Assembly: GCA_007128005.1 (NCBI GenBank)
Contig: SKYF01000046.1
Location: 1 to 54,395 of the forward strand
DNA length: 54,395 bases
Direction: 5' to 3'
From: Bdellovibrionales bacterium
GTDB taxonomy: Bacteria; Bdellovibrionota; Bdellovibrionia; Bdellovibrionales; UBA1609
Positions 1 through 8,922 of this stretch are shown here, in pieces (within the stretch, counting starts at the first letter, position 1; the number at the start of each line of letters is the position of its first letter). The position numbers and the translations under genes were made by a program. Under the pieces are notes generated by a model. It saw only the letters and a list, made by a program, of their open reading frames with translations, had not been told where the DNA came from and did not search any database.

Positions 1-308
1 AGGTTTAAGGCCCCGCTTTCAATTTTTTTCTCCAGCTCTTGGGCTTCCTGTTGTGGGAGCTCACGTAAGAGTTTCATGGCGGCAATCCTTCGGCCAGCCT
101 GCCCCTCTGAATAACCGAGCTCCCTAACCGCATAGTCAAACAGGCTCTTAAAACCAAGATCACTGAAGAGCTTGCGCCTTTCCACCTCTTTGAGGTGATG
201 AAGGATCTCGGTGAGCAGCTCTCGCTCTTTTTGAACGAGCTGGCGCATGCGGCTGAGCAGGTCGTGATCACTGAGGGCTTCGGGTTTGTTAGGGAGTCCG
301 TGGTGCAT
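1..308 (-). CDS. HNH-endonuclease-family protein, N-terminal part (truncated by window edge)
   Basis: Own reverse-strand translation from cat at 306-308: MHHGLPNKPEALSDHDLLSRMRQLVQKERELLTEILHHLKEVERRKLFSDLGFKSLFDYAVRELGYSEGQAGRRIAAMKLLRELPQQEAQELEKKIESGALNL, open to the window edge. The HLKEVERRKLFSDLG..SLFDYAVRELGYSEGQAGRRI style recalls N-terminal regions of HNH proteins of predatory delta-like bacteria; the HNH motif itself is outside the window. Confidence 0.55.
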   Translation of the reverse strand, partial: MHHGLPNKPEALSDHDLLSRMRQLVQKERELLTEILHHLKEVERRKLFSDLGFKSLFDYAVRELGYSEGQAGRRIAAMKLLRELPQQEAQELEKKIESGALN

Positions 309-589
309 GGGGAGTTCTCCTATTTGTTGACGGCTGTTTGATTTTTCAAAGCCACTGTACCACAGGTTTTTTGAGGGGATTTTTGTGAGAGGCCGAGGTC
401 ACCTCACCAAGCCTCGCAGAAAGAACAGGAAGGCCTCTTCCTGAGCCTTTTTAGGAGGGGGAATTGTTTTTTGAAGAAAAGTCCTTTTTTCGAGTCGCAC
501 AGAGCAGCCTGGAGTGCGAAAAATTCCGTCAACACCTAACGTTTGCAGTCATAAAATATTTAGGTGTCTTGGGTGGGAAGCCTATAGGC

Positions 590-731
590 AGTGACTTGCG
601 CGAAAGTGGCTGGCGATAACCGCCAAAGACAAGGCGCCCGGCTCAAAGCGAAAGGAGGCCTACTTGAGCGGTACGTTGGAGTGAGATTTGAGACGAGCAA
701 GGCAGTATTTGGCGGTTTCGCGCCAGTCACT
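590..731. repeat. Long imperfect inverted repeat / nested hairpin
   Basis: agtgacttgcgcgaaa (590-605) and ccgcca (620-625) are complementary to tggcggtttcgcgccagtcact (710-731), with a 14-nt bulge at 606-619; inner arm gcccggctcaaa (635-646) vs tttgagacgagc (687-698), 10/12 complementary. Confidence 0.6.
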
Positions 732-992
732 AGATACAATAGCAGCTTTTTTAGCCGACAAGTTAGATAGGCAGTCAGTCGAAATAGACGATCCATAAGA
801 AGGTCTTATGAAGCCCATATGAATTGGTTTTTTGGGCGATTTTTCTATTAAATTTTTACAATATTCCGCCTGAAAGAGCTCCCGTTGGATGGACAACTTG
901 TAGATTTCTCCACAGACCCATAATTTTAGCCCCACTCCCAGGGTTAGTAAGGGGCCCTAAGGAGTTCGGGAGAAAGCGTTTGGAGAATTTTT

Positions 993-1018
993 GGGAAATA
1001 GAAATGGGAAATAGAAAT
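993..1018. repeat. Perfect 2x13-bp tandem repeat gggaaatagaaat
   Basis: gggaaatagaaat|gggaaatagaaat read directly, followed by agggagga. Confidence 0.9.
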
Positions 1019-1041
1019 AGGGAGGAATGGGCCAAGTGGGG

Positions 1042-2490
1042 ATGGACAAAGCGATCGCCAAGGGGTTGGCTAAGGGCAAGTTAGAGGACAGAAAAAGGGC
1101 CAGGGCTCCGGGCCAGACTGGGGAGGGGCTTGTGTGGCTGGGCCTGGTTTTGTCCTCTATCTTGCTCTCCTCAAGTCTGCAGGCCAGAGCTTCTGCTCAC
1201 CTGCCAGAGGCCTGTCAGAACCCACGAGTTGTCGTGGTGGGAATGGATGAGCAGACTCGATTTCCCGAGCCCTTTGGCCTTGGTCGAGACCTCAAGGCCT
1301 ACAGGGCTCACAACGCCACTTTGATTGAACAGCTCAATCGCGCCGGAGTGGCTGCCATTGGCTTTGACTTTTACTACGCCCACACTCCGGGGCTAGAAGA
1401 GCAGACAACTGAATTTGTTCGCGCAGCCCAGAACAGTAAGGCCCCCGTGGTCATTGGAGTCAACGGAGGAGTGATCCCAGGACAGCTTGAACTGAGACTT
1501 GAGGACAACGATCCGGTCTTTTCAGAGGCCCCTGACATCGGTCAGGGCACCCTCACCGTCTTTCAAAGTGAATTGAGACTGAATCCCCTCGCCCCCAATG
1601 CAGAGGCCACCGTCACCGCGGCCCATGAATTCGCCATACTTGAGGGAATTTGGGGGAGCAACTCCCTGGTCCATGAGATGGCTCTGCGAGCTGGAGCTGT
1701 TGAGCCCTATGAACTCTATGAAAGTGGCCTGATCCAGCCTGTGGACGCCGGACTCATTCAGTTTCAGGGGAGTGCTGTTGTTGGAAAGATCTGGCCTCGC
1801 ATTGCTCGGATCCCCCCAGAGTCCTTTTGCACCTTGAGCTATATTGATGTCTACCGCGGAGCCCATCAGGAGATTCTTAAAAACTCCTTTGTTCTGGTCG
1901 GCATGATGGATGAAGGACTTGACCGCTTTGCCCAGCCTGACCCTGCAGCCCCCGAGCTAAAAGATGTCTACGGGGTTTACCTCCATGCTGCGGCTCTGGC
2001 GCAGATACTAGACGGAGATGAGTCCTGGCAAAAGCCTGATGGCCCGTGGTGGCTAAAGCCCGCACAGACTGCAGAGGTCGTGGTCGACGAAATCTCTCAC
2101 CCAGGGGACGAAACCTTAGAGCTGTTAGTGGTCTCAGCCTTCGAAGAAGCGACCGCTTTTATGGCCCTTCTTGACCAGGGCGGAAGTGGCAGTTTGGTTG
2201 TGGACTCAGTGGAGGTTCTCACACAGATACTTGAAGATCTTCACTCCCGGATTCTCCACCACATTGATAGAGAAGAAGCCCATCAACTGATCGACTCTCA
2301 GCAGCTCTACAATCAATTGGCCTTACTGGAGTATCGCATCAACCAGTCTCAGAGGACGTCGAGCCACCCTCTTGCGGCCCTTGATCCGGACACAAGAGAC
2401 CTTCTCAAACAGGCTATTTTTCAGGTTGGACGGCACCTAGAAGGAGTGGTGAATGTGGCCTATTTCTTTGCCTTGGCTGGCTTCCCTTAA
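1042..2490 (+). CDS. CHASE2-domain-like extracytoplasmic sensor protein without a recognisable output domain
   Basis: N-terminal hydrophobic segment GLVWLGLVLSSILLSSSLQARA, then CHASE2-like VVVVGMDEQTRFPEP...LIEQLNRAGVAAIGFDFYY...FVLVGMMDEGLDRFAQPD...VYGVYLHAAALAQIL. No kinase, cyclase or GGDEF motif follows. Start at 1027 or 1042 uncertain. Confidence 0.6.
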   Translation: MDKAIAKGLAKGKLEDRKRARAPGQTGEGLVWLGLVLSSILLSSSLQARASAHLPEACQNPRVVVVGMDEQTRFPEPFGLGRDLKAYRAHNATLIEQLNRAGVAAIGFDFYYAHTPGLEEQTTEFVRAAQNSKAPVVIGVNGGVIPGQLELRLEDNDPVFSEAPDIGQGTLTVFQSELRLNPLAPNAEATVTAAHEFAILEGIWGSNSLVHEMALRAGAVEPYELYESGLIQPVDAGLIQFQGSAVVGKIWPRIARIPPESFCTLSYIDVYRGAHQEILKNSFVLVGMMDEGLDRFAQPDPAAPELKDVYGVYLHAAALAQILDGDESWQKPDGPWWLKPAQTAEVVVDEISHPGDETLELLVVSAFEEATAFMALLDQGGSGSLVVDSVEVLTQILEDLHSRILHHIDREEAHQLIDSQQLYNQLALLEYRINQSQRTSSHPLAALDPDTRDLLKQAIFQVGRHLEGVVNVAYFFALAGFP

Positions 2491-3835
2491 GAGATTTCTT
2501 TTTAAAATATCATTTGTTTTTGGATGCCTTGGACTCGGTGGAATTGGCTGCGTCCGAGGGCAGATTCAACATCAAGAGCAGGCCATGAGGCCTGCTAAAA
2601 AACCTCCGGCCCAAATAGTCGACGACCTTGGGCTGACAAACCTCAGTGAAGCTCTGAGGGTCAATGTGGATTTTCTATCCCAGGACAGCCAAAGACTCGG
2701 TGAGTTTATGGTCTTTGGCCCCCGGAGAATTGAGCGCCGCCTCTACGCCGACAGTCTTCGCCATCTACTTGCCGAACTAAAAAGCGACCCTTCGGGTCAG
2801 AGCTTTATCAGAGCCGTGAAGGAGAACTTCCAGTTTTATGAAGTCTATGGCGATGAGCGCTGGGGACAGGTCTTTGTCACGGCCTACTTTGAACCCATAC
2901 TCAAAGCGAGCCCCAAAGCCCCCTCCAGATCATCCAGCCCCTCCGGGTCAGGAAGCCCCTTTAGCCAGCCCCTCTACAGGGCTCCTGACGACCTTGTCAC
3001 CGTTCCCCTGGGCCAGTTTGCCGAGCGCTTCCCACACTGGAGTTTGTTTGCTGACTTCTTTTCCAAGGTCAGCCCCCGCGACAATCTCCTGCGCGGAAGG
3101 CTCGTCAATGCCCATGTGGGCATGGGACCAGGCTCTTCCGTAATTCCCTATTTTGACCGCCAGGAAATAGACTCTGGCCTGGCTCTTCGGGGGCGAGGTC
3201 TGGAAATCGCATGGGTGGACCCCATTGACGCTTTCTTTCTGCACATTCAGGGGTCGGGAAGCCTCGAGTTCCCAGATGGAAGAACTCTCAGAGTGGGCTA
3301 TGCCAGTCAGAACGGGCACCCCTATGTTCCCATCGGCCGCTACCTCCTGGATGTCATCGACCGAGAACAGATGAGTCTACAGAGGATTGAAGCCCACTTA
3401 AGATCCCTCCCAAGAGAAGAGCAGCAGCAGCTGATGTTTAAAAACCCCAGTTACATCTTCTTTCAAGAGCTCAAAGGGCAGCCTTTAACCTTTATGGGAA
3501 CGGAGGTGGTTGAGGGCCGAACCATTGCCACAGACTATCAGCACTTTCCCAAGGGGGCCCTGGCCTATTTGGAGTTTCCCGAGCCCCTCTTCTCAAGCCC
3601 CAAGGACATCACCCCCTCGGAGTGGAAGCCCAGCTCCCGCTTTGTCCTTGATCAGGACACAGGAGGAGCTATTCGCGGCCCCCACAGGGTGGATTTATTT
3701 TGGGGGCGAGGTGAGGGGGCAAAGCAAGCCGCCGGAGTGATGCGCCACCCAGGCCGACTCCACTACTTGGTGCCCTCCGAAAGCCTTTTGGCCCAGCTCA
3801 GAGATCAGAGCCAGTCCAACAGTATCAGTCCGTGA
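2453..3835 (+). CDS. mltA: MltA-family membrane-bound lytic murein transglycosylase (predicted lipoprotein)
   Basis: Signal with lipobox-like LGGIGC; MltA/3D motifs FVTAYFEPIL, LYRAPDDLV, WVDPIDAFFLHIQGSGSLEFPDG, YVPIGRYLLD, NPSYIFFQEL, TFMGTEVVEGRTIATD, DTGGAIRGPHRVDLFWG. Confidence 0.88.
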   Translation: MWPISLPWLASLKRFLFKISFVFGCLGLGGIGCVRGQIQHQEQAMRPAKKPPAQIVDDLGLTNLSEALRVNVDFLSQDSQRLGEFMVFGPRRIERRLYADSLRHLLAELKSDPSGQSFIRAVKENFQFYEVYGDERWGQVFVTAYFEPILKASPKAPSRSSSPSGSGSPFSQPLYRAPDDLVTVPLGQFAERFPHWSLFADFFSKVSPRDNLLRGRLVNAHVGMGPGSSVIPYFDRQEIDSGLALRGRGLEIAWVDPIDAFFLHIQGSGSLEFPDGRTLRVGYASQNGHPYVPIGRYLLDVIDREQMSLQRIEAHLRSLPREEQQQLMFKNPSYIFFQELKGQPLTFMGTEVVEGRTIATDYQHFPKGALAYLEFPEPLFSSPKDITPSEWKPSSRFVLDQDTGGAIRGPHRVDLFWGRGEGAKQAAGVMRHPGRLHYLVPSESLLAQLRDQSQSNSISP

Positions 3836-3849
3836 TATTTGCAGTCTCC

Positions 3850-4872
3850 TCACCGCTCTAGAGAGCGGAGTATTTCTTGTTTAAGCCCTTTGGCCTGAAT
3901 ACCCCAAAGACACTGCTTGTGAACCTTGTTTTTACAGCGCCCCCGCCCGTCCTTGGTGCAGGGGCTGCAGGGCAAGTTGAGATATTGGAGCTTGGTGGTG
4001 GAGCGAAAGGGAAAACCAAAGGCCGTAGGTCCCAGCAAAGCCACTGTGGGCCGCCCTAAAAAATCAGCCATATGCAATAGCCCCGTGTCCCCACTGACCA
4101 CGGCCTTTGCCTGGCCTAGAGCCGATATGCTCTGCACCCAAGAAAACCTTCCGGCAAAAGACCGGACCCTGTCCGGAGCCACGGCCACAATCTGCTCCAC
4201 AAAGCCATCCTCCGGCCCAGCCAGCACAGTGAACCGCTGCTCTGGCCAGTCCCGCACCAGCTCCTGCCACCTCTCGAGCGGCCAGCGCTTAAGCTCCCAG
4301 TTGGCAGATGGCACTAAAACCACCGAGCCCCCAATCCACCCCTGAGCCTCTGAGTCCAGGGACTCAAGACCAGAAAAAGGCTGAGGGTTGACAGCCGTCT
4401 CCTGAGCCTGATCGGGAAGCTCAAACCCCCAGACCTTTAAAGGCTCCATATAACTCCAGGCCCCTCGATAGGGCCAATGGGAGTAGCGATTGACTCGCCA
4501 GACGAATAATAGCCAGCGTTTAAAGCGCTCCTTACTTCGCCGCACAAACTGAGGCCTTCTCCAGGGCCAAGTCAGGCTCTTTAAATAAAAACTCAACCAA
4601 TGGGAGCGGGTGTTGCTGTGAGCATCGTAGATATGGGTGAAAGACTGATCTTTCAGCTCATTTGAGAGCTTCCACAGCCCCCTAAAACCCTGCCTGCGGT
4701 CGAGGGCCCAAACTCGGTCCACCAAGCCGCTCTCCTTCAACCACTCTGCCTGATCTAACCGAGTGACCCAGTGAATTTCCGCCTGTGGAAACTGAGACCT
4801 GACAAGCTCAACCGCAAACAGAGCTTGAACCATATCGCCAAAGCTCGAAAAGCGGATGATCAATAATTTCAT
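3850..4872 (-). CDS. Glycosyltransferase family 9 (ADP-heptose:LPS heptosyltransferase-like)
   Basis: MKLLIIRFSSFGDMVQALFAVELVRSQFPQAEIHWVTR and SALGQAKAVVSGDTGLLHMADFLGRPTVALLGPT; start placed at internal Met (cat 4870-4872). Confidence 0.85.
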   Translation of the reverse strand: MKLLIIRFSSFGDMVQALFAVELVRSQFPQAEIHWVTRLDQAEWLKESGLVDRVWALDRRQGFRGLWKLSNELKDQSFTHIYDAHSNTRSHWLSFYLKSLTWPWRRPQFVRRSKERFKRWLLFVWRVNRYSHWPYRGAWSYMEPLKVWGFELPDQAQETAVNPQPFSGLESLDSEAQGWIGGSVVLVPSANWELKRWPLERWQELVRDWPEQRFTVLAGPEDGFVEQIVAVAPDRVRSFAGRFSWVQSISALGQAKAVVSGDTGLLHMADFLGRPTVALLGPTAFGFPFRSTTKLQYLNLPCSPCTKDGRGRCKNKVHKQCLWGIQAKGLKQEILRSLER

Positions 4873-4873
4873 T

Positions 4874-5464
4874 TTAGTCGTCTGAGACTTGCTGCAGAAG
4901 CTCTCTTTCCACAATCTCTGCAAAGTACTGCTGAGCTCCTGGGGTGTCCCAGTCCTCAACTCCAGCCACCTTGCGGATCAGCCGCCGGCCTGGCCCAATA
5001 ATGTAGGACTCCGGGAGCACCTGGGTCCCGTAGAGGCGAGCCACCTCCATCTGCCTGTCCCAGGCCACTCTCAGGTTGGGCTCTTCCGCCCCAAACACCC
5101 TCAAGAAAGCCATCATCTCCTCTTCGTTATGATCGGCAGAGATGGCCAAGAGAACCATTTCATCTGGATACCGGCGCAAAAGCCTCATCATCGAGGGAAA
5201 TTCAGCCACACAGGGCTCGCACCAAGAGGCCCAGAAGTTCAACAAGATAATTCTATCATCGTAGTCATCTAGACTGAGGGGCTCCCCTGCAATGTCTATG
5301 AGCTCAAAGTTAGGCACCCCTTCTTGGCTCATCCTGTTCAAGGCCACCATACCTTCCGTGGGCTTCATGCCCTGGGTCAGAAAATCCCTGTACTGAGCCC
5401 ATCCAGCCCACATCAACAGAGACAGAACCACTACTGTAAGGATCCCTTTTACTACTGGCTTCAT
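4874..5464 (-). CDS. TlpA/ResA-like thioredoxin-fold protein, membrane anchored
   Basis: N-terminal TM, LLNFWASWCEPCVAEFPSMMRLL (CxxC), GTQVLPESYIIGPGRRLI. Confidence 0.88.
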   Translation of the reverse strand: MKPVVKGILTVVVLSLLMWAGWAQYRDFLTQGMKPTEGMVALNRMSQEGVPNFELIDIAGEPLSLDDYDDRIILLNFWASWCEPCVAEFPSMMRLLRRYPDEMVLLAISADHNEEEMMAFLRVFGAEEPNLRVAWDRQMEVARLYGTQVLPESYIIGPGRRLIRKVAGVEDWDTPGAQQYFAEIVERELLQQVSDD

Positions 5465-5479
5465 CTTCTCACTGACTTA

Positions 5480-6034
5480 TTATTTTGCCGAGCGCGCACT
5501 CCTGCGAGCTGTACTCTGAGCCTTGCGCTTCTTCTTCGCTACCTTCTGTTTAGTTGCAACGGCCCTCACCTTTAGCTTTTCTTTGGCTTTGGCCTTGGCT
5601 TCCACCTTCTCACCGGCTTGCCCTGAGGCCTTTTTTGCCCCAGCTTTCACTGTCACTTCACTCGCTGGCACAGGCAACTCATAGTCCACAAACTCAATCA
5701 GGGCCATATCTGCCGTATCACCCGGCCGATGTCCTGCCTTGATAATCCGTGTGTAGCCGCCGTTTCGATCTTTAAAACGGGGTCCCAAGTCATCCACAAG
5801 GGCCGCAACCGTCTTTGGGTTGGGAAAACGCGCCAACAAAAGGCGGCGAGCATGAACGCTTCCCTTCTTTCCCATTGTTACGGCCTTCTCCACATGGCGG
5901 CGAAGCTCTTTGGCTTTTGCCACTGTCGTTTTGATCCGGCCATGTTCCACAAGGGAGTCCACAAGGCCCCGAATCAAAGCTTTTCTTGGCCCCGGCCTGC
6001 GTCCAAAAGAATGTGTCGTCGCTCTATGTCTCAT
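5480..6034 (-). CDS. rplQ: 50S ribosomal protein L17 with Lys/Ala-rich C-terminal extension
   Basis: MRHRATTHSFGRRPGPRKALIRGLVDSLVEHGRIKTTVAKAKELRR...; C-terminal KASGQAGEKVEAKAKAKEKLKVRAVATKQKVAKKKRKAQSTARRSARSAK. Confidence 0.97.
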   Translation of the reverse strand: MRHRATTHSFGRRPGPRKALIRGLVDSLVEHGRIKTTVAKAKELRRHVEKAVTMGKKGSVHARRLLLARFPNPKTVAALVDDLGPRFKDRNGGYTRIIKAGHRPGDTADMALIEFVDYELPVPASEVTVKAGAKKASGQAGEKVEAKAKAKEKLKVRAVATKQKVAKKKRKAQSTARRSARSAK

Positions 6035-6085
6035 TCCTCAACTCCTCAGAATTTTCTCTCAGCCACTCAACCAGTCTCTTGTTCT

Positions 6086-7162
6086 CTACTGTTGAGGGGT
6101 GTTGTTTGTGCCCACAGAAGCCATCGTGTTGGTTCTCTGCGGAGGACTATTGGGGTCCCACCCCTGTGGGGGCCACCCATCTATCTTCATACCCAAAGAC
6201 AATCCCATGCGGCCCAAAATCTCCTTTATCTCGTTAAGAGATTTTCGACCAAAGTTTTTAGTTTTTAGCATCTCAGCCTCGGAGCGAACCACTAGCTCCC
6301 CGATAAAACGAATATTTGCGTTTTTCAGGCAGTTTGCACTGCGCACAGAAAGCTCCAGATCGTCCACTGAGCGAAATAAGTTCTCATTGAGCTGAGGTGA
6401 GGAGACCTCCTCCTCCACAACATCCGGCTCCATGGACTCATCAAAAGTCAAAAAGATCTGCAACTGTTCTTTTAAAATCTTGGAGCCAAGTGCCACCGCC
6501 TCTTCAGGCTTTATAGACCCATCTGTCCAAACCTCTAAAGTCAGGGCATCGTAGTCCGTTCTCTGCCCTACGCGAGCATTGGACACATTGTAATTGACCC
6601 GACGAATGGGGCTATGAAGGGCATCCACGGCAATAAAGCCAACACCTTGCTCCTTAGCAGCTCCATCCGCTTCAACATATCCTCGACCAAAGCTGACAAC
6701 AACTTCAGCAACAAATTTTGCATCTTTACCAAGAGTCGCAATATGTTGCTCCGGATTAAGCACTTCGATATTGTCAGACACTTGAATATCTCCAGCCGTC
6801 ACAGCACCTGGTCCCTGCTTTTCAATCCGCAGGATTTTTACCTCGGCATCATGCTGCTTAAAGCGAACCTCTTTTAGGTTCAAGATGATGTCCGTCACAT
6901 CCTCAAGGACATCGGGGATGGTACTGAACTCATGCAAGACTCCCTCAAACTTCACAGCAGTGACAGCGGAGCCCATCATGGAGCTCAAAAGAACCCTGCG
7001 AATAGAGTTGCCAAGAGTGACCCCATAACCCCGCTCTAGCGGACGGACATAAAACTTGCCATAGCGATCGGTTAAACTCTCTCTGTCTACTTCAAATCCC
7101 TTGGGCTTAATCAACTCCCGCCAGAACTTGTAGTAATGGGGCTGCATTACTAATTCTCCCAC
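6086..7162 (-). CDS. rpoA: RNA polymerase alpha subunit
   Basis: [56 protein letters not shown]-terminal [13 protein letters not shown]...[14 protein letters not shown]. Confidence 0.98.
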   Translation of the reverse strand: MGELVMQPHYYKFWRELIKPKGFEVDRESLTDRYGKFYVRPLERGYGVTLGNSIRRVLLSSMMGSAVTAVKFEGVLHEFSTIPDVLEDVTDIILNLKEVRFKQHDAEVKILRIEKQGPGAVTAGDIQVSDNIEVLNPEQHIATLGKDAKFVAEVVVSFGRGYVEADGAAKEQGVGFIAVDALHSPIRRVNYNVSNARVGQRTDYDALTLEVWTDGSIKPEEAVALGSKILKEQLQIFLTFDESMEPDVVEEEVSSPQLNENLFRSVDDLELSVRSANCLKNANIRFIGELVVRSEAEMLKTKNFGRKSLNEIKEILGRMGLSLGMKIDGWPPQGWDPNSPPQRTNTMASVGTNNTPQQ

Positions 7163-7246
7163 GCCAAATATCTCCTACTTAAAAAAATTATGTAACAAAC
7201 TCTCTTTCACTCAAAACCTAACTTGCCCTTTCTCCAGGGCAAACCA

Positions 7247-7648
7247 CTAAATACGACGTCTTTTTGGCGGACGACAGCCATTGTGAGGAACAGGAGTTAC
7301 ATCTTTCATAGATGTTACTCGAATTCCTCCGGCGGCAACTGCTCTAACAGCTGGTTCACGCCCAGCTCCGGGCCCATCAATAAGCACATCCACTGACTTC
7401 ACTCCGTGCTCCAGAGCCTTTTTTGTCGCATCCTCTGCGGCCACTTGCGCTGCGAAAGGAGTGCCTTTGCGGCTGCCCTTGAAGCCCATCATTCCCGCCG
7501 TTGACCAACACAGGGTATTTCCTGTGGAGTCAGTAAAAGTCACTATGGTGTTCCCAAACCCAGCCATCACATGACATTTGCCGGTAGGCACATTTTTTTT
7601 TATCTTCTTTTTTCCGCTCGATTTTCCGCCAGATTTTTTATCAGCCAT
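7247..7648 (-). CDS. rpsK: 30S ribosomal protein S11
   Basis: [38 protein letters not shown]...[18 protein letters not shown]. Confidence 0.98.
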   Translation of the reverse strand: MADKKSGGKSSGKKKIKKNVPTGKCHVMAGFGNTIVTFTDSTGNTLCWSTAGMMGFKGSRKGTPFAAQVAAEDATKKALEHGVKSVDVLIDGPGAGREPAVRAVAAGGIRVTSMKDVTPVPHNGCRPPKRRRI

Positions 7649-7661
7649 TAATATTTACCTC

Positions 7662-8036
7662 TTAAACAGCTTTTTTCTTGTTTGCTACAGTCTTCTTCGG
7701 ACCCTTACGAGTCCTTGCGTTGGACTGGGTGCTCTGTCCACGTACTGGCAAACCCTTTTTATGACGAAGTCCACGATAACAGCTCAGATCCATCAAACGC
7801 TTAATAGACATTCCAACTTCACGTCTCAGGTCACCCTCAACTTTGTAGTTCCCATCAATAATTGCACGCAGACTGGCCACCTGCTCATCGGTGAGGGCAT
7901 CCGTACGTAGGGAAGTGGAAAAACCACCTTCCTTCAAAATTTCGGCGGCCCTTTTTCGTCCAATCCCGTGAATGTAAGTCAAAGCGACTTCCAACCTTTT
8001 ATTTCGAGGCAAATCGACCCCGCTTATTCGAGCCAT
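7662..8036 (-). CDS. rpsM: 30S ribosomal protein S13
   Basis: [34 protein letters not shown]...[28 protein letters not shown]. Confidence 0.98.
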   Translation of the reverse strand: MARISGVDLPRNKRLEVALTYIHGIGRKRAAEILKEGGFSTSLRTDALTDEQVASLRAIIDGNYKVEGDLRREVGMSIKRLMDLSCYRGLRHKKGLPVRGQSTQSNARTRKGPKKTVANKKKAV

Positions 8037-8039
8037 AAA

Positions 8040-8153
8040 CTAACCCTGCCTTTGCTTATGCTTAGGGTTTTCGCAAATCACACGAATCACACCTTTGCGT
8101 TTAATCATCTTACAATTTTTACAAATTTTTTTTACCGAGGCTCTCACCTTCAT
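8040..8153 (-). CDS. rpmJ: 50S ribosomal protein L36
   Basis: Own reverse-strand translation: [37 protein letters not shown]; absent from the ORF track because of its length. Confidence 0.95.
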   Translation of the reverse strand: MKVRASVKKICKNCKMIKRKGVIRVICENPKHKQRQG

Positions 8154-8274
8154 CGTGAACTCCATCACCACAATCAACTAAGTTATTGATATTAATGGCC
8201 TTAAAAAATGAAGGCAGAAATTATCACTGTCACTGCAACAAGTCCAGCGATTTTAAGATTCTACCATCTATCCT

Positions 8275-8922
8275 TTAAGCCATCTCTAACTGACTCTGAA
8301 TCCTACTAAAAACTTCCTCCGTCGAACCAACTCCATCTACCCCTACAAGGAGCTCCTGGGAGTCATAGTACTCCTTCAGGGGCTGAGTATTTTCCTCGTA
8401 GGTCTGAAGCCTTGTCACAATTACAGCTTCTTCATCATCGGGCCTTTGCACCACCTGCCCTTCGCAGATATCACAAACTCCCTCTTTAGAGGTGGGTTTT
8501 GAGTCTACATGGTACACCGCACCACAATTCTTGCAGACCCTTCTTCCGCTCAGCCTCCGCACTAGATCCTCTCGTGGGACCTCTAAAAAAACACAAGCGT
8601 CCAACTTTAAACTTAAACTGCCCAGCATCTGCTCTAGAGCCTGAGCCTGTGCCACCGTTCTTGGGAAGCCATCCAAGATAAAGCCTGTGTCTCTTTCCAG
8701 CTCTTCTAACTTTTCCTTTACCATTCCGACGACCACTGAATCCGGAACCAGCTCTCCCTTATCCATATAGCTTTGCGCCTTTAGACCCAACTCCGTACCA
8801 CCTTTTATGGCTGCCCTAAACAGATCCCCAGTGCTCAGGTGAACAAGCCCAAGTTTATCCACCAATATCTGTGACTGAGTCCCTTTTCCAGCTCCGGGAG
8901 GGCCAAATAACAGCAGGTTCAA
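8275..8922 (-). CDS. adk: Adenylate kinase (with Cys4 zinc-type lid)
   Basis: [36 protein letters not shown]; lid [27 protein letters not shown]. Confidence 0.97.
   Translation of the reverse strand: MNLLLFGPPGAGKGTQSQILVDKLGLVHLSTGDLFRAAIKGGTELGLKAQSYMDKGELVPDSVVVGMVKEKLEELERDTGFILDGFPRTVAQAQALEQMLGSLSLKLDACVFLEVPREDLVRRLSGRRVCKNCGAVYHVDSKPTSKEGVCDICEGQVVQRPDDEEAVIVTRLQTYEENTQPLKEYYDSQELLVGVDGVGSTEEVFSRIQSQLEMA

Noticed and set aside
560-935. Minus ORFs of 78 and 91 aa in the left intergenic region
   Set aside because: No recognisable homology and they overlap the palindromic element; the composition does not look like protein.
3853-3868. ccgctct-ag-agagcgg hairpin at the mltA/GT9 convergent junction as a terminator
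   Set aside because: Stem is short with a 2-nt loop, lies inside the GT9 coding end and has no U-tract.
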